Of a stretch of 64,000 nt of DNA, positions 26,609 through 34,891 are shown one piece after another. The notes under the pieces were generated by a model. It searched no databases. It was not told the origin of the DNA and worked only from the letters and a program-made list of their open reading frames with translations. The position numbers were made by a program, and so were the translations under genes. The first letter of the stretch is position 1; the number at the start of each line of letters is the position of its first letter. Source of the DNA: Saprospiraceae bacterium (lineage in GTDB: Bacteria; Bacteroidota; Bacteroidia; Chitinophagales; Saprospiraceae); assembly GCA_020629715.1 (NCBI GenBank), contig JAHDCU010000004.1, forward strand, positions 372,001 through 436,000. Direction: 5' to 3'.

Positions 26609-27682
26609 TTATACATCAAAGTCAACGACTAATTCCTTAGTCATTGCCTTTGCTTGACAAGTCAATATATATCCTTCTTTAATTTCATCATCTTCCAACC
26701 CAAAACAGCGATCCATTTCGGTTGTCCCTTTAATAACCTTAGCCTTACAAGTACTGCATACTCCTCCTTTACATGCATATGGAAGATCGGCATTATTTCG
26801 AAGCGCCGCATCTAGGATGTACTCTGAGGCTTTCGGCATTTCAAATAAGAATTGTTTACCTCCTTCATGCAGAACGACTTCACATAGGCTTTCCTTGTCT
26901 GACAAGTCAATTTCGACTTGCTTTTTAACAGGAGTGCTGGACGTAAATAATTCAAAGTGAATACGATCAGAGCAAACACCTTTATGCTCTAAAAAGGACT
27001 TCACCATCATGATCATCTCCTCTGGTCCACAGCTAAAAAAGTGATCAACCTTGGTGAAATCACAAAGTCCAGTACTTTGAATTTCATCTAGTTTTTGACG
27101 ATTGATTCGACCATTGAATAACTCTGTACTTCGAAACTCTTTACTCAAGAAATAAAAAATTTCGAAGCGATTCATGAACTGATTTTTGAGCGCCTCCAGC
27201 TCTTCTTTGAGGATGATGCTGGCTACCGTTTTACTTCCGTAGAATAATTTGATTTTGGTATTTGGTTCTAGGTTGAGGTGGGTCTTTATAATCGAAAGTA
27301 TTGGAGTTATACCAGATCCAGCTGCGAACAAAGCTATTGTTCGATCCGCTTTTGAATCAATGTCAATATTGAATGAGCCCATTGGAGGCATTACCTCTAG
27401 CCTATCGCCTATTTGCAATACATCATTTGCATAAGTACTGAATAGTCCTTGAGGGATTTTCTTTATACCCACGCTCCACTCATTATCAATCGGAGAGGAA
27501 CATAGGCTATATGATCTTCGAACTTCCTGACCTTCAATAGTTGTCTTCAATGTCAAATACTGCCCTTGCTTAAACTTAAATTGATCTTGAAGTGATTTGG
27601 GAATATCGAAAGTGATCACCGAGCAATCAGATGTTGTTTTTTGAATATCCTTGATTTGTATAGTCGAAAAACGCTTACTCAT
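26609..27682 (-). CDS. paaE: Phenylacetyl-CoA epoxidase reductase PaaE
   Basis: A 357-residue reductase that delivers electrons from NADPH to PaaA. Domain order: FAD-binding domain ([10 protein letters not shown] ... RSYSLCSSP, about 40-65), NAD(P)-binding domain ([24 protein letters not shown]), then a C-terminal plant-type [2Fe-2S] ferredoxin domain with the [13 protein letters not shown] cysteines and a final Cys in ILTCQA. First gene of the paa cluster; a promoter overlapping a palindromic operator lies 5 bp upstream. Confidence 0.94.
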   Translation of the reverse strand: MSKRFSTIQIKDIQKTTSDCSVITFDIPKSLQDQFKFKQGQYLTLKTTIEGQEVRRSYSLCSSPIDNEWSVGIKKIPQGLFSTYANDVLQIGDRLEVMPPMGSFNIDIDSKADRTIALFAAGSGITPILSIIKTHLNLEPNTKIKLFYGSKTVASIILKEELEALKNQFMNRFEIFYFLSKEFRSTELFNGRINRQKLDEIQSTGLCDFTKVDHFFSCGPEEMIMMVKSFLEHKGVCSDRIHFELFTSSTPVKKQVEIDLSDKESLCEVVLHEGGKQFLFEMPKASEYILDAALRNNADLPYACKGGVCSTCKAKVIKGTTEMDRCFGLEDDEIKEGYILTCQAKAMTKELVVDFDV

Positions 27683-27686
27683 ATTA

Positions 27687-27718
27687 CAAAACTAACGTTT
27701 GTTAGTTAAAAATGCAAA
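27687..27718 (-). promoter_or_regulatory. Promoter of the paa cluster
   Basis: On the minus strand the sequence reads TTTG (27718-27715), a 20-bp spacer, then TAGTTTTG (27694-27687), a full match to the Bacteroidota promoter form TTTG-N19/20-TAnnTTTG. The -7 element ends only 5 bp before the paaE ATG (27682). The predicted start of transcription is therefore at or next to the ATG, which suggests a leaderless or nearly leaderless message. Confidence 0.6.
27690..27707. promoter_or_regulatory. Palindromic repressor site on the paa promoter
   Basis: An 18-bp inverted repeat, AACTAAC-GTTT-GTTAGTT, with perfect 7-bp arms covers part of the spacer and -7 element of the paa promoter. Symmetry and size fit a TetR-family repressor such as PaaR. 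A TetR gene lies at 34892-35452, but no copy of the site is seen before that operon, so the pairing is unproven. Confidence 0.6.
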
Positions 27719-27761
27719 TATGAAATAAGTTACCCAAGCCGTAATAGACTGAAGCTTAGAC

Positions 27762-27803
27762 AAAGAGACTTAGAGTAGACAATTGTCTACTCTAAGTCTC
27801 TTT
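27762..27803 (-). terminator. Terminator behind the lipoprotein gene
   Basis: A perfectly palindromic 42-bp stretch with 21-bp arms, AAAGAGACTTAGAGTAGAC and its complement, centred at 27782/27783. It lies 13 bp downstream of the lipoprotein gene at 27816-28364 and just upstream of the paa promoter, so it would insulate the paa cluster from readthrough. Confidence 0.8.
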
Positions 27804-27815
27804 TGGATTTGAATA

Positions 27816-28364
27816 CTATAATCTATCCTCGTCTTTATAGAGAATAACTGAGGTGCTATCTAAAAGCTCTAAATGAGGTGAAGGTCCTGCTCTATGTAAC
27901 AAAGTGACGGCAATCTCATCAGGTAAATCATCTAGTATACTTGGATTTTCTATGATGAAATATGTGCTTTCCACATTGCTTACATCAGGTGAGGATTGAC
28001 ACCCTGCATAAGAACCAATGGCAGGCTGATTTCGATAATCTTGCAGTGTTGTCCATCCAATATTAGGAAGAGGATACGCGAAGTTCATTACGAAATCAAC
28101 AGTGCCATCAGTAACCTGTACACCAACTGCCATTGAATCTGTTATACAGTACCAGGATACCTCTCCAAAGTAATATATCAAGTCTCGTTCTAATTCATTG
28201 ATGCACGTTTCCGCAAATGCAACTTGTGCTCCCGGGCAACCGCATACTGTATCGTAGCCCTGCGTATGATCATCACAGATATTCTGTTGCTTTTCTTCTT
28301 CTTTTGAACAACCCGTAATCAAGAAAAATAACAGAAATGCAAATATAAACTTGGTATAAGTCAT
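27816..28364 (-). CDS. Cysteine-rich lipoprotein of unknown function
   Basis: A 182-residue lipoprotein with lipobox LITGC at about residue 19. The mature N-terminus is cysteine-rich (NICDDHTQGYDTVCGCPG, then CINE), suggesting disulfides. No domain recognised. It follows the sorting-domain protein gene by 6 bp, probably as one operon, and a strong terminator closes it. Confidence 0.72.
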   Translation of the reverse strand: MTYTKFIFAFLLFFLITGCSKEEEKQQNICDDHTQGYDTVCGCPGAQVAFAETCINELERDLIYYFGEVSWYCITDSMAVGVQVTDGTVDFVMNFAYPLPNIGWTTLQDYRNQPAIGSYAGCQSSPDVSNVESTYFIIENPSILDDLPDEIAVTLLHRAGPSPHLELLDSTSVILYKDEDRL

Positions 28365-28370
28365 AACATT

Positions 28371-30581
28371 TTAGTTTTTAATGAGTCTTTTGATTGTTGT
28401 TACACCCTTATCATTGGTCAGTTTTACTAAAAATACTCCAGAAGGTAAATTTTCTACTTTAAGACTAGTTTTCCCTTCTGAAACCCGATGAGACTGATGT
28501 ACAACTCCATGAATATCTATTAATTGAACATCAAAATTTATTTTTGACGTATATCCTTTTCCAAAATATTCGATAATCAAATCATCTGAGCAAGGATTTG
28601 GGAAAATTTTATAGTTCTCATTATGAGTATTGATTGATCTAGTAGCCAACTCTAGATGAGTTTGATAATTGTGCATATCCTTGAGCTCTTCATTTTCTTC
28701 TCTTAATAATCCTAGAGGTGGTATATTATCACAACCACTTATATAAGCACATTCTGACTGACATTCCAATTGAACATCACTACAGCATCCAGTTTGATCC
28801 CACTTTGGCTCCCATGGGCCGAATGAACCTATATAAGCACCGGCTAACTGCCTCATAGAAAGCTCTCCGTAGGGTACATCATCAAATATTGTATTCATGT
28901 CTAAAATTGGATTATCATCACGAATATTTATTGGTAAAGGATCATAATTTTGCAAGCTTCCAAGAGTATAGGCCGCTATTTTTTCACATTCACAATATTC
29001 AGGAATTGTTCCCGTAGTATCTGCCTTGGTGTTAACAGCGGACGCTAAATAAAAATCGGATAAAAGGCTGACATAACCTCTACCATTATTTTCACATTTT
29101 CCACCGAATGTGGCACCAGATATAAGCGCAGCTTTAAAGTATTCCCCAGGACCTAAGTCAAAAGTATAAGTACCTCTAAGCATAGTAGTATCACCAACAA
29201 ATGCCTCATTACATACTTGCGACGTGACATAAGTTTCGATAAACTCAGCTACTTCAGTAGCCGCTTCTATTGTTGTAGATACACTTAACGAATCAAACAC
29301 ATTACCAATAGGGTCAATCAAATCTCCCGCTGCAGTCAATAAATCTGACACCGAGGCTTCAGGAGCTTCGCAATCAATAATGTAAGATCGACCTGCTCGG
29401 TCAATTGTTTCAAAATTAACTCCATCTTGTATAGCTAAAAGTGCCCAATCCTCCGCTCTCATACCGAGACCAGAACCATTAACATGGAATTTTTTATCGC
29501 CCCAAAGATTAGCCCTAGTGAAGTATCCATATTGCAAATCAATAGATTTTACACAAGATTTACAATTAGTAAGGTCAGGACTGATGGTAACAGGGTCAAC
29601 ACATATAGAACGAAAACTCACCTCACTCCAACCATTATGCATTTCGTAATGAAAATCAGGAGAATCAGCCCCGTTATTGTATTGCATATAGAAGGTAGCT
29701 CCTTTAGCCGCTCCTAATCTTCCAGAGGACATGATACAATCGTCTTCATCAGAATTTAATTCATAATTGCGAGCGAAAAGGCGCGGAGTATAATCATTGC
29801 ACTGATCGCTAGGATTTAAATATGCATTGCTACTTCCAACGTTCAGTGCACTTCTGTTAGTACGGATGAGATTGCAGGCACAAGCATCATTTCCAGTATC
29901 GTCGTCGTCATCATCGTTCATAACCGTAGTTAGGAAATTTTCAAGCTCTTCGCATAAATCATATCTACCTATATATTCGATTTGATTTTGTGTAACCTGT
30001 GTACTAAATAAATTATAAGTATGTAGCAACTTACACATTTCTTGCGTCGTTAGACCGAGATAATCTTGGAAAAATGCTATCAATTCAATTTGGCTTATCC
30101 ATTGTCCACAAAAATATTGGGACATAGTAAGCGAACTTGCTTGAAAAGCACCAAGATGTTGATCCATATGGTCCGAAACATCTATAATTCCTTTTTGCTT
30201 TTCAGATTGTTTAATTTGAGTAGAGAACAGACTTTGACCCTTGGCATTAATAGCCTGTATATTAAAGCTCATAAGGTCTTTAGAAGAATCAATATTGTAA
30301 ATTTCAAGCTCAAATCCGTTTTTCTGTTTGAACACCTGATATGTTTTATTGCCCTTACCGCTGGCTTGTAAATTGAAATGATCAATTTGACTAAAATACT
30401 CACTAATACTCGATGAAGATTCTTCAATATCAAGATGTATATAGACATGTGACTTATCATCGCATACTTTCAATTCAATAATACTTGACATAATCTGAAT
30501 GGGAGTTTCAACGTCTATTTGAGCTTTAATAGATAAAACGTTCATGCTAATCAATAAAAATAAAGTTGTATACTTAAACAT
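28371..30581 (-). CDS. Exported protein with type IX secretion sorting domain
   Basis: A 736-residue protein. The start at 30581 gives signal peptide MFKYTTLFLLISMNVLSIKA; nine more codons are open upstream. The mature part contains many cysteines and an acidic run DDDDDDTGND near 237, which may bind calcium. The end matches the type A sorting domain of the type IX secretion system: FPNPCSDDLIIEYFG, VQLIDIHG, LPSGVFLVKLTNDKG and a basic tail. It should be secreted and attached to the cell surface. The body of the protein is not recognised. An IS element inserted 142 bp upstream of its start may have altered its promoter. Confidence 0.82.
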   Translation of the reverse strand: MFKYTTLFLLISMNVLSIKAQIDVETPIQIMSSIIELKVCDDKSHVYIHLDIEESSSSISEYFSQIDHFNLQASGKGNKTYQVFKQKNGFELEIYNIDSSKDLMSFNIQAINAKGQSLFSTQIKQSEKQKGIIDVSDHMDQHLGAFQASSLTMSQYFCGQWISQIELIAFFQDYLGLTTQEMCKLLHTYNLFSTQVTQNQIEYIGRYDLCEELENFLTTVMNDDDDDDTGNDACACNLIRTNRSALNVGSSNAYLNPSDQCNDYTPRLFARNYELNSDEDDCIMSSGRLGAAKGATFYMQYNNGADSPDFHYEMHNGWSEVSFRSICVDPVTISPDLTNCKSCVKSIDLQYGYFTRANLWGDKKFHVNGSGLGMRAEDWALLAIQDGVNFETIDRAGRSYIIDCEAPEASVSDLLTAAGDLIDPIGNVFDSLSVSTTIEAATEVAEFIETYVTSQVCNEAFVGDTTMLRGTYTFDLGPGEYFKAALISGATFGGKCENNGRGYVSLLSDFYLASAVNTKADTTGTIPEYCECEKIAAYTLGSLQNYDPLPINIRDDNPILDMNTIFDDVPYGELSMRQLAGAYIGSFGPWEPKWDQTGCCSDVQLECQSECAYISGCDNIPPLGLLREENEELKDMHNYQTHLELATRSINTHNENYKIFPNPCSDDLIIEYFGKGYTSKINFDVQLIDIHGVVHQSHRVSEGKTSLKVENLPSGVFLVKLTNDKGVTTIKRLIKN

Positions 30582-30715
30582 AACACAGTTTTTGGAATAA
30601 TTAAACAAACAACCAAGACTCCGATCGCAAGTCCTCGATTATAACTTTTCCAAGGTATGCTTACCCCCTCATATTTTTTGTTATGAAAAAGTTAAAATTC
30701 TAAACACTGAAATAT

Positions 30716-30723
30716 ATTGTTTT
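30716..30723. repeat. Left target-site duplication of the IS element
   Basis: The 8-bp sequence ATTGTTTT directly before the left terminal repeat is repeated exactly at 32865-32872 after the right terminal repeat. Confidence 0.9.
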
Positions 30724-30748
30724 GGTAACTATATATTATTTTACACTA
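30724..30748. repeat. Left terminal inverted repeat
   Basis: 25-bp end sequence starting GGTAACTATATATTA and ending TTTTACACTA; the inverse of 32840-32864 with 3 mismatches, all in the middle of the repeat. Confidence 0.9.
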
Positions 30749-30755
30749 AATAAAC

Positions 30756-30786
30756 TTGCTTTAGTGTAATTAACTTCTTATCTTTA
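30756..30786 (+). promoter_or_regulatory. Probable transposase promoter
   Basis: TTG at 30756-30758, a 20-bp spacer and TATCTTTA at 30779-30786 resemble the Bacteroidota promoter form; the last base differs from the consensus TAnnTTTG. An inverted repeat, TACACTAAA (30742-30750) with TTTAGTGTA (30760-30768), covers the -33 region, and a third TTTAGTGTA at 30783-30791 overlaps the start codon. These could let the transposase or the KilA-N protein repress transcription. Confidence 0.45.
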
Positions 30787-30790
30787 GTGT

Positions 30791-31711
30791 ATGATAAACG
30801 TAGAGTTTAATAATATACTAGAGTTACTTAAAGCTTTTCCAACTGAACAAGCTTGTATTGATCATTTAACCGAATTAAGATGGAACGGAAACGTAGTTAG
30901 TCCATTTGATTCATCTTCAAAGGTTTATGTATGTAAAGGTAACAAATACAAGTGTAAGAACACAGGAAAGTACTTTAATGTAAGAACTCAAACGTTATTT
31001 GATAATACTAAGATCAAGTTGCAAAAGTGGTTCTTAGCTATATGGTTGATCACAAGCCACAAAAAGGGTATTTCTTCTATCCAGTTAGGCAAAGACATTG
31101 GAGTAACTCAAAAGAGTGCTTGGTTTATGCTTCAAAGAATAAGAGCTTGTTTCGGAATAGAGAACAATAGCGACGATTTAAACAATGAAGTAGAGATAGA
31201 CGAAACTTATGTAGGTGGTAAGAATAAGAATCGTCATAACTCAAAGAAAGTTGCTAATTCTCAAGGTCGATCAATAAAAGATAAAACACCAGTTCTAGGA
31301 ATGGTAGAGCGTCAAGGTAAATTGGTAGCTAAGAAGGTTATAGATGTGAAGAGCGGAACTATTACACCAATCATAGAAGATACTGTAGAAAAGGGTACAA
31401 AGCTATTCACAGACGAATTTAAAGGCTACAATCAAGTAGCTAAGTTATATGACCTATCAAGAGTTAATCACGGTATTGGTGAGTATGTAAATGGAAACGC
31501 TCATACTAATACTATAGAAGGGTTTTGGAGTCTATTTAAAAGAGGTATCATTGGTATCTATCATTCTACAAGTAGAAAGCACCTACAAAAGTATCTTGAC
31601 GAATTTGTATTTAGATACAATACTAGAACTTTAGGTGAAGGAATAAGAATGAATGTATTATTATCTAATACAGAGGTTAGAACCTCTTATAAATCATTGA
31701 TTAATGCGTAA
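30791..31711 (+). CDS. IS1595-family (ISXO2-type) transposase
   Basis: A 306-residue DDE transposase of the ISXO2/IS1595 family. N-terminal zinc-ribbon region (residues about 22-75) is unusual: the CPHCG pair of many relatives is replaced by SPFDS, while VCKG and YKCKNTGKYF keep only single cysteines. Then comes the SHKKGISSIQLGKDIGVTQKSAWFMLQRIR helix-turn-helix-like segment and the catalytic domain with VEIDETYVGG (first Asp near 136), FTDEFKGY (second Asp) and NTIEGFWSLFKRG (final acid in the family pattern). The reading frame is intact. It ends 8 bp inside the KilA-N gene. Confidence 0.92.
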   Translation: MINVEFNNILELLKAFPTEQACIDHLTELRWNGNVVSPFDSSSKVYVCKGNKYKCKNTGKYFNVRTQTLFDNTKIKLQKWFLAIWLITSHKKGISSIQLGKDIGVTQKSAWFMLQRIRACFGIENNSDDLNNEVEIDETYVGGKNKNRHNSKKVANSQGRSIKDKTPVLGMVERQGKLVAKKVIDVKSGTITPIIEDTVEKGTKLFTDEFKGYNQVAKLYDLSRVNHGIGEYVNGNAHTNTIEGFWSLFKRGIIGIYHSTSRKHLQKYLDEFVFRYNTRTLGEGIRMNVLLSNTEVRTSYKSLINA

Positions 31712-32639
31712 GAATAAAAAAATAACGGTTCAGGGAGTAGATATAGGAGTATATAGCTTAAACCAAGATGACTTTATTTGCCTAACGGATATAGCTAAAG
31801 GGAAAGAAGGTGAAGACCATATAAGAAATTGGATGCGTAATAGAAATACAGTAGAATTTCTAGGACTTTGGGAGTCTTTAAACAACCCTGATTTTAAAGG
31901 TGTCGGATTCGACACCTTTAGAAAAGAGGCAGGACTTAATGCGTTCAATATGACTCCTAAAAAATGGATTGAAGGTACTAATGCTATTGGTATTATATCT
32001 AAGTCAGGTCGATATGGTGGTACTTATGCACATAAGGATATAGCTTTTGAGTTTGCAACTTGGCTAAGTCCTGTTTTTAAGCTTTGGCTTCTGAAAGAAT
32101 TTCAAAGGCTAAAAGAGCTTGAAAACTCACAATACAATATAGAATGGGATGTTAAAAGAATCCTTACTAAAGTTAATTATAGGATTCACACTGACGCCAT
32201 ACAAGATCATATAATACCCCAATCAAGATATTCTAAAGAAAAACATTGGATAGAATATGCTAATGAAGCAGACTTGTTAAATGTTGCTCTTTTTAATATT
32301 ACTGCTAAGGACTGGAAAGAAACTAACCCTCAATTAGCTATCAAAGGGCATAATGTTAGGGATATAGCAAGTATAAATGAACTAACAGTTCTATCAAACC
32401 TAGAAAGTATAAATGCAGAAATGATTAAATCAGGAGTAAGTAAGCATCTTAGGTTTGAAAGACTTAAAAAAATGGCAAAAGATCAATTAGATTCGATTAA
32501 GCATATTGATATAATGAAGTCAATTAGAAAACAAAACCCTGACTCATTTATTGAAGCTCCTATTATTAAAGATGATAAATCAACATTCAATAAATCGCTA
32601 GATAAAGCCCTTAAATACAACCCAAAAGAAAAGTCTTAG
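31704..32639 (+). CDS. KilA-N domain protein, passenger of the IS element
   Basis: A 311-residue protein with an N-terminal KilA-N DNA-binding domain (DFICLTDIAKG, IRNWMRNRNTVEFLGLWE, GRYGGTYAHKDIAFEFATWLSPVFKLWLLKEFQRLK, about residues 20-148), a domain known mainly from large DNA viruses and phages. The C-terminal half (IHTDAIQDHIIPQ ... YANEADLLNVALFNITAKDW ... LTVLSNLESINAEMI) is a second conserved region seen with this domain. It overlaps the transposase gene by 8 bp and lies inside the terminal repeats, so it moves with the element. Its role is unknown; regulation of transposition or host interaction is possible. Confidence 0.88.
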   Translation: MRKNKKITVQGVDIGVYSLNQDDFICLTDIAKGKEGEDHIRNWMRNRNTVEFLGLWESLNNPDFKGVGFDTFRKEAGLNAFNMTPKKWIEGTNAIGIISKSGRYGGTYAHKDIAFEFATWLSPVFKLWLLKEFQRLKELENSQYNIEWDVKRILTKVNYRIHTDAIQDHIIPQSRYSKEKHWIEYANEADLLNVALFNITAKDWKETNPQLAIKGHNVRDIASINELTVLSNLESINAEMIKSGVSKHLRFERLKKMAKDQLDSIKHIDIMKSIRKQNPDSFIEAPIIKDDKSTFNKSLDKALKYNPKEKS

Positions 32640-32688
32640 CACGGAAGTGCCAACCTCTAATATTGGAGGCAATGAAAATCATAATAAT

Positions 32689-32796
32689 ATGATGGGAATT
32701 GAATATCAAATATTGATGTGGTTGCTGATGATTATTAGATTGTCATATTTTAGCTTAAAGCTGTATGACAGGCTTTCTACTAATAAGAAGAAGTAA
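32689..32796 (+). CDS. Possible membrane micro-protein in the IS element
   Basis: A 35-residue reading frame, MMGIEYQILMWLLMIIRLSY..., with one hydrophobic segment and a basic end (STNKKK). A six-codon frame starting at 32672 after GGAGG ends TGA overlapping its ATG, so coupling is possible. It is the only reading frame in the gap between the KilA-N gene and the terminator. No family recognised; it could be chance. Confidence 0.35.
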   Translation: MMGIEYQILMWLLMIIRLSYFSLKLYDRLSTNKKK

Positions 32797-32802
32797 GACA
32801 AT

Positions 32803-32832
32803 GGTAGCCTTTAAATAGGCTACCTCTTTTTT
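32803..32832 (+). terminator. Rho-independent terminator at the right end of the IS
   Basis: Stem GGTAGCCT (32803-32810) and AGGCTACC (32817-32824), 6-base loop, then TCTTTTTT. It ends transcription inside the element, 8 bp before the right terminal repeat. Confidence 0.85.
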
Positions 32833-32839
32833 AATCACC

Positions 32840-32864
32840 TAGTGTAGAATTGTATATAGTTACC
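32840..32864. repeat. Right terminal inverted repeat
   Basis: Inverse complement of the left end at 22 of 25 positions; reads TAGTGTAGAATTGTATATAG then TTACC on the plus strand. Confidence 0.9.
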
Positions 32865-32872
32865 ATTGTTTT
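32865..32872. repeat. Right target-site duplication of the IS element
   Basis: ATTGTTTT, identical to 30716-30723. Beyond it, positions 32873-33147 form a 275-bp AT-rich gap before the metal exporter gene; a TATACTTTG at 33064-33072 resembles a weak -7 element, and I see nothing else in it. Confidence 0.9.
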
Positions 32873-33147
32873 TTATAATATCATAATTAAATCTATATAT
32901 TATACATGAATTCTATTTTACAGCATATTATTTTGACTAATCAGCCTCTTAATGTCGAAGCAGAATAAACCAAATAGGGATTAAGGTTAACGAAGCTTCG
33001 AATTACTCCAAAACTGGAAATTATTAAAGGATGATCATTACTTGCTTGATAGTATGGTTTGAGTATACTTTGAATTTCGTATTTCACGTAATAACAGTTC
33101 GATTTATAAAGTAGATATTTGCGAATCATTAAATACCCAGACCACAT

Positions 33148-34251
33148 ATGGAATTCGATCTATGGTCATTTATTTTAGATAATCTTGAAGCAGCAGGTGC
33201 TATAGGAGCTTATGTATCTTTGTCCATCATTGGCTTTGCACTGATCACATATGCAACACGTGGCAGTGCTAATAAAGAAAGAAATTTTGGTCCGAAGTGG
33301 GCACATCCTATCATTGGGTCTTTGATGGGAGCGATACCAGGATGCGGAGCTACAATTGTAGCAGCATCTTTGTACAAAAATAAAAAAATCACTTTTGGGG
33401 GTCTGTTTGCAACATTTATCAGCACCTTGGGCGAAGGGTCATTTGTATTGCTTGGTGCTTCAGATGAGGCAGATGTTGCTGGCAACTTGAAAGCCTATGC
33501 AACCATTACCATTTTTGGCGTCATCGCAGGTATTATCTTTGGGTATCTTGCTGATTTCTCGGGTTATGAAGTGAGTAATGATAGTGCTACCAAGAAGCAT
33601 TTGGATGAGATCAATCATCAGGAAAAAAGAAATACACTATTGGGTTCATTTATAGAATCTATAGGGTTTTATGCCATTTTAGCCATGGCAATCTTCTTGG
33701 CACCAGGAGCCATTATGGCATTATGGGGAGGTGGAATAGAATCCATTTCAAACTTGACCTATTGGATATCTCTTGCGCTTACACTAACATGTATCATTTA
33801 TTATTTGACAGATCGATTTATCTACAAACACCATGAATGTGCCTGTAACGAAGATGATCTGAAAGAAAGTATTCTACATGCGGTTTTAGATGTTGCCATG
33901 GTAGTCACTTACGTATTCATAGGATTGGTAGTCGCTAACTATATTATTGATGTGCTTATAGGTCCTGAGCAATTTGATACTTGGATGCAGTCATCAGCTT
34001 ATGTTGTAGTTCTTATTGCTGCTTTGATTGGCGTAACCCCAGGCTGCGGAGGAATGATAGCTGTTGCCGTGGCGTTCATTACTATTCCTAATTTTCCAAT
34101 GGCGGCATTGATAGCCGCGGCAATAGCAACCAGTGGTGATGGAATATTTCCTTTATTGGCAGAAAACAGGAAAGATGGAATTACTATTTCGCTTGCTGGA
34201 TTGGTAGTGGCTATTATTGTAGGTTATTTAGCACTATTATTAGGCTTTTAG
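33148..34251 (+). CDS. ArsP_2-type 10-TM heavy-metal/manganese exporter
   Basis: A 367-residue integral membrane protein of the putative 10-TM heavy-metal exporter group, often annotated as putative manganese transporter. Two internally related motifs mark the two halves: MGAIPGCGATIVAASLY (about 63-79) and IGVTPGCGGMIAVAVAF (about 290-306), each with a Pro-Gly-Cys-Gly turn in a membrane helix. A short cytosolic loop with HHECACNED lies in the middle (about 227-236). Substrate in this organism is not known. The IS element stops 283 bp upstream. Confidence 0.85.
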   Translation: MEFDLWSFILDNLEAAGAIGAYVSLSIIGFALITYATRGSANKERNFGPKWAHPIIGSLMGAIPGCGATIVAASLYKNKKITFGGLFATFISTLGEGSFVLLGASDEADVAGNLKAYATITIFGVIAGIIFGYLADFSGYEVSNDSATKKHLDEINHQEKRNTLLGSFIESIGFYAILAMAIFLAPGAIMALWGGGIESISNLTYWISLALTLTCIIYYLTDRFIYKHHECACNEDDLKESILHAVLDVAMVVTYVFIGLVVANYIIDVLIGPEQFDTWMQSSAYVVVLIAALIGVTPGCGGMIAVAVAFITIPNFPMAALIAAAIATSGDGIFPLLAENRKDGITISLAGLVVAIIVGYLALLLGF

Positions 34252-34270
34252 ATAGCTAAGTCTGAATCAA

Positions 34271-34873
34271 CTACTCACAATCTAATGGAGAAATCGGATG
34301 CCCTCCGAATCCACCATATTGAAATAAGCTTGACATAAACCTACAATCTCCAAGTATACATGAATTTTCTTCTTCTTGACATGCCAATAAAGTTTCACAG
34401 GAAAAAGATTGCATCTTAGCATCGGTTAGACTTAACATTTGATTGTCGTTCAGCATTAGATTGATATCATACAAAAATCTACCATCATAAGTATTACCAT
34501 TCAGCTTACCGTCCCATAAGTACAAGGCAGCAGTATTAGAAGTAGGTACTTCCAGCTCTTTGTATGTATCGGATTCATAGAGTAATTCGCCATTATTTTT
34601 ATAAACTTTCAACTCTAAGGACAAAACTTCGAAAGGAATGATTTCAATATTGACATCGCTAATGACATCTTCGATTTCTAAATGAATGACAAGATGATTT
34701 ATCGAATCTGAATCTGGTGAGATATGTCCTGGTGTTAGCAACCACGGCATACCTTGATTAATATCATATTCAAGTTCAGATTCTATATCCTCAGAACAGT
34801 CTATGATTATGGCTTCAGACTTTTTACAAGCCAGAAAAGAAATCAGCAGTAGAAGAATAAACCCATTTTTCAT
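34271..34873 (-). CDS. Lipoprotein of unknown function
   Basis: A 200-residue lipoprotein with lipobox SFLAC (Cys about 16). The mature part includes SLELKVYKNNGELLYES and LYLWDGKLNGNTYDGRFLYDI, which resembles the gliding-motility C-terminal-like beta fold that holds an embellished FlgD-type strand pattern, but too short to name. It lies 18 bp after the TetR gene end on the same strand. Confidence 0.7.
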   Translation of the reverse strand: MKNGFILLLLISFLACKKSEAIIIDCSEDIESELEYDINQGMPWLLTPGHISPDSDSINHLVIHLEIEDVISDVNIEIIPFEVLSLELKVYKNNGELLYESDTYKELEVPTSNTAALYLWDGKLNGNTYDGRFLYDINLMLNDNQMLSLTDAKMQSFSCETLLACQEEENSCILGDCRFMSSLFQYGGFGGHPISPLDCE

Positions 34874-34891
34874 ATGACATTATTTACTAAA

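Larger units (their letters stand above)
30724..32864 (+). mobile_element. Complete IS1595-family element with KilA-N passenger gene
   Basis: The element spans 2141 bp. Its inverted terminal repeats (30724-30748 and 32840-32864) match at 22 of 25 positions, begin GGTAACTATATA and end TACACTA. It is flanked by a perfect 8-bp target duplication, ATTGTTTT, at 30716-30723 and 32865-32872; 8 bp is the length normal for IS1595 elements. It carries a transposase gene, a KilA-N gene overlapping it, a possible micro-ORF and a terminator near the right end. Intact ends, intact transposase and an exact duplication indicate a recent and possibly still active insertion. Confidence 0.92.

Noticed and set aside
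18395-27682. A complete phenylacetate pathway
   Set aside because: No phenylacetate-CoA ligase (paaK) or beta-ketothiolase (paaJ) gene is in the window, so the route must be finished by genes elsewhere.
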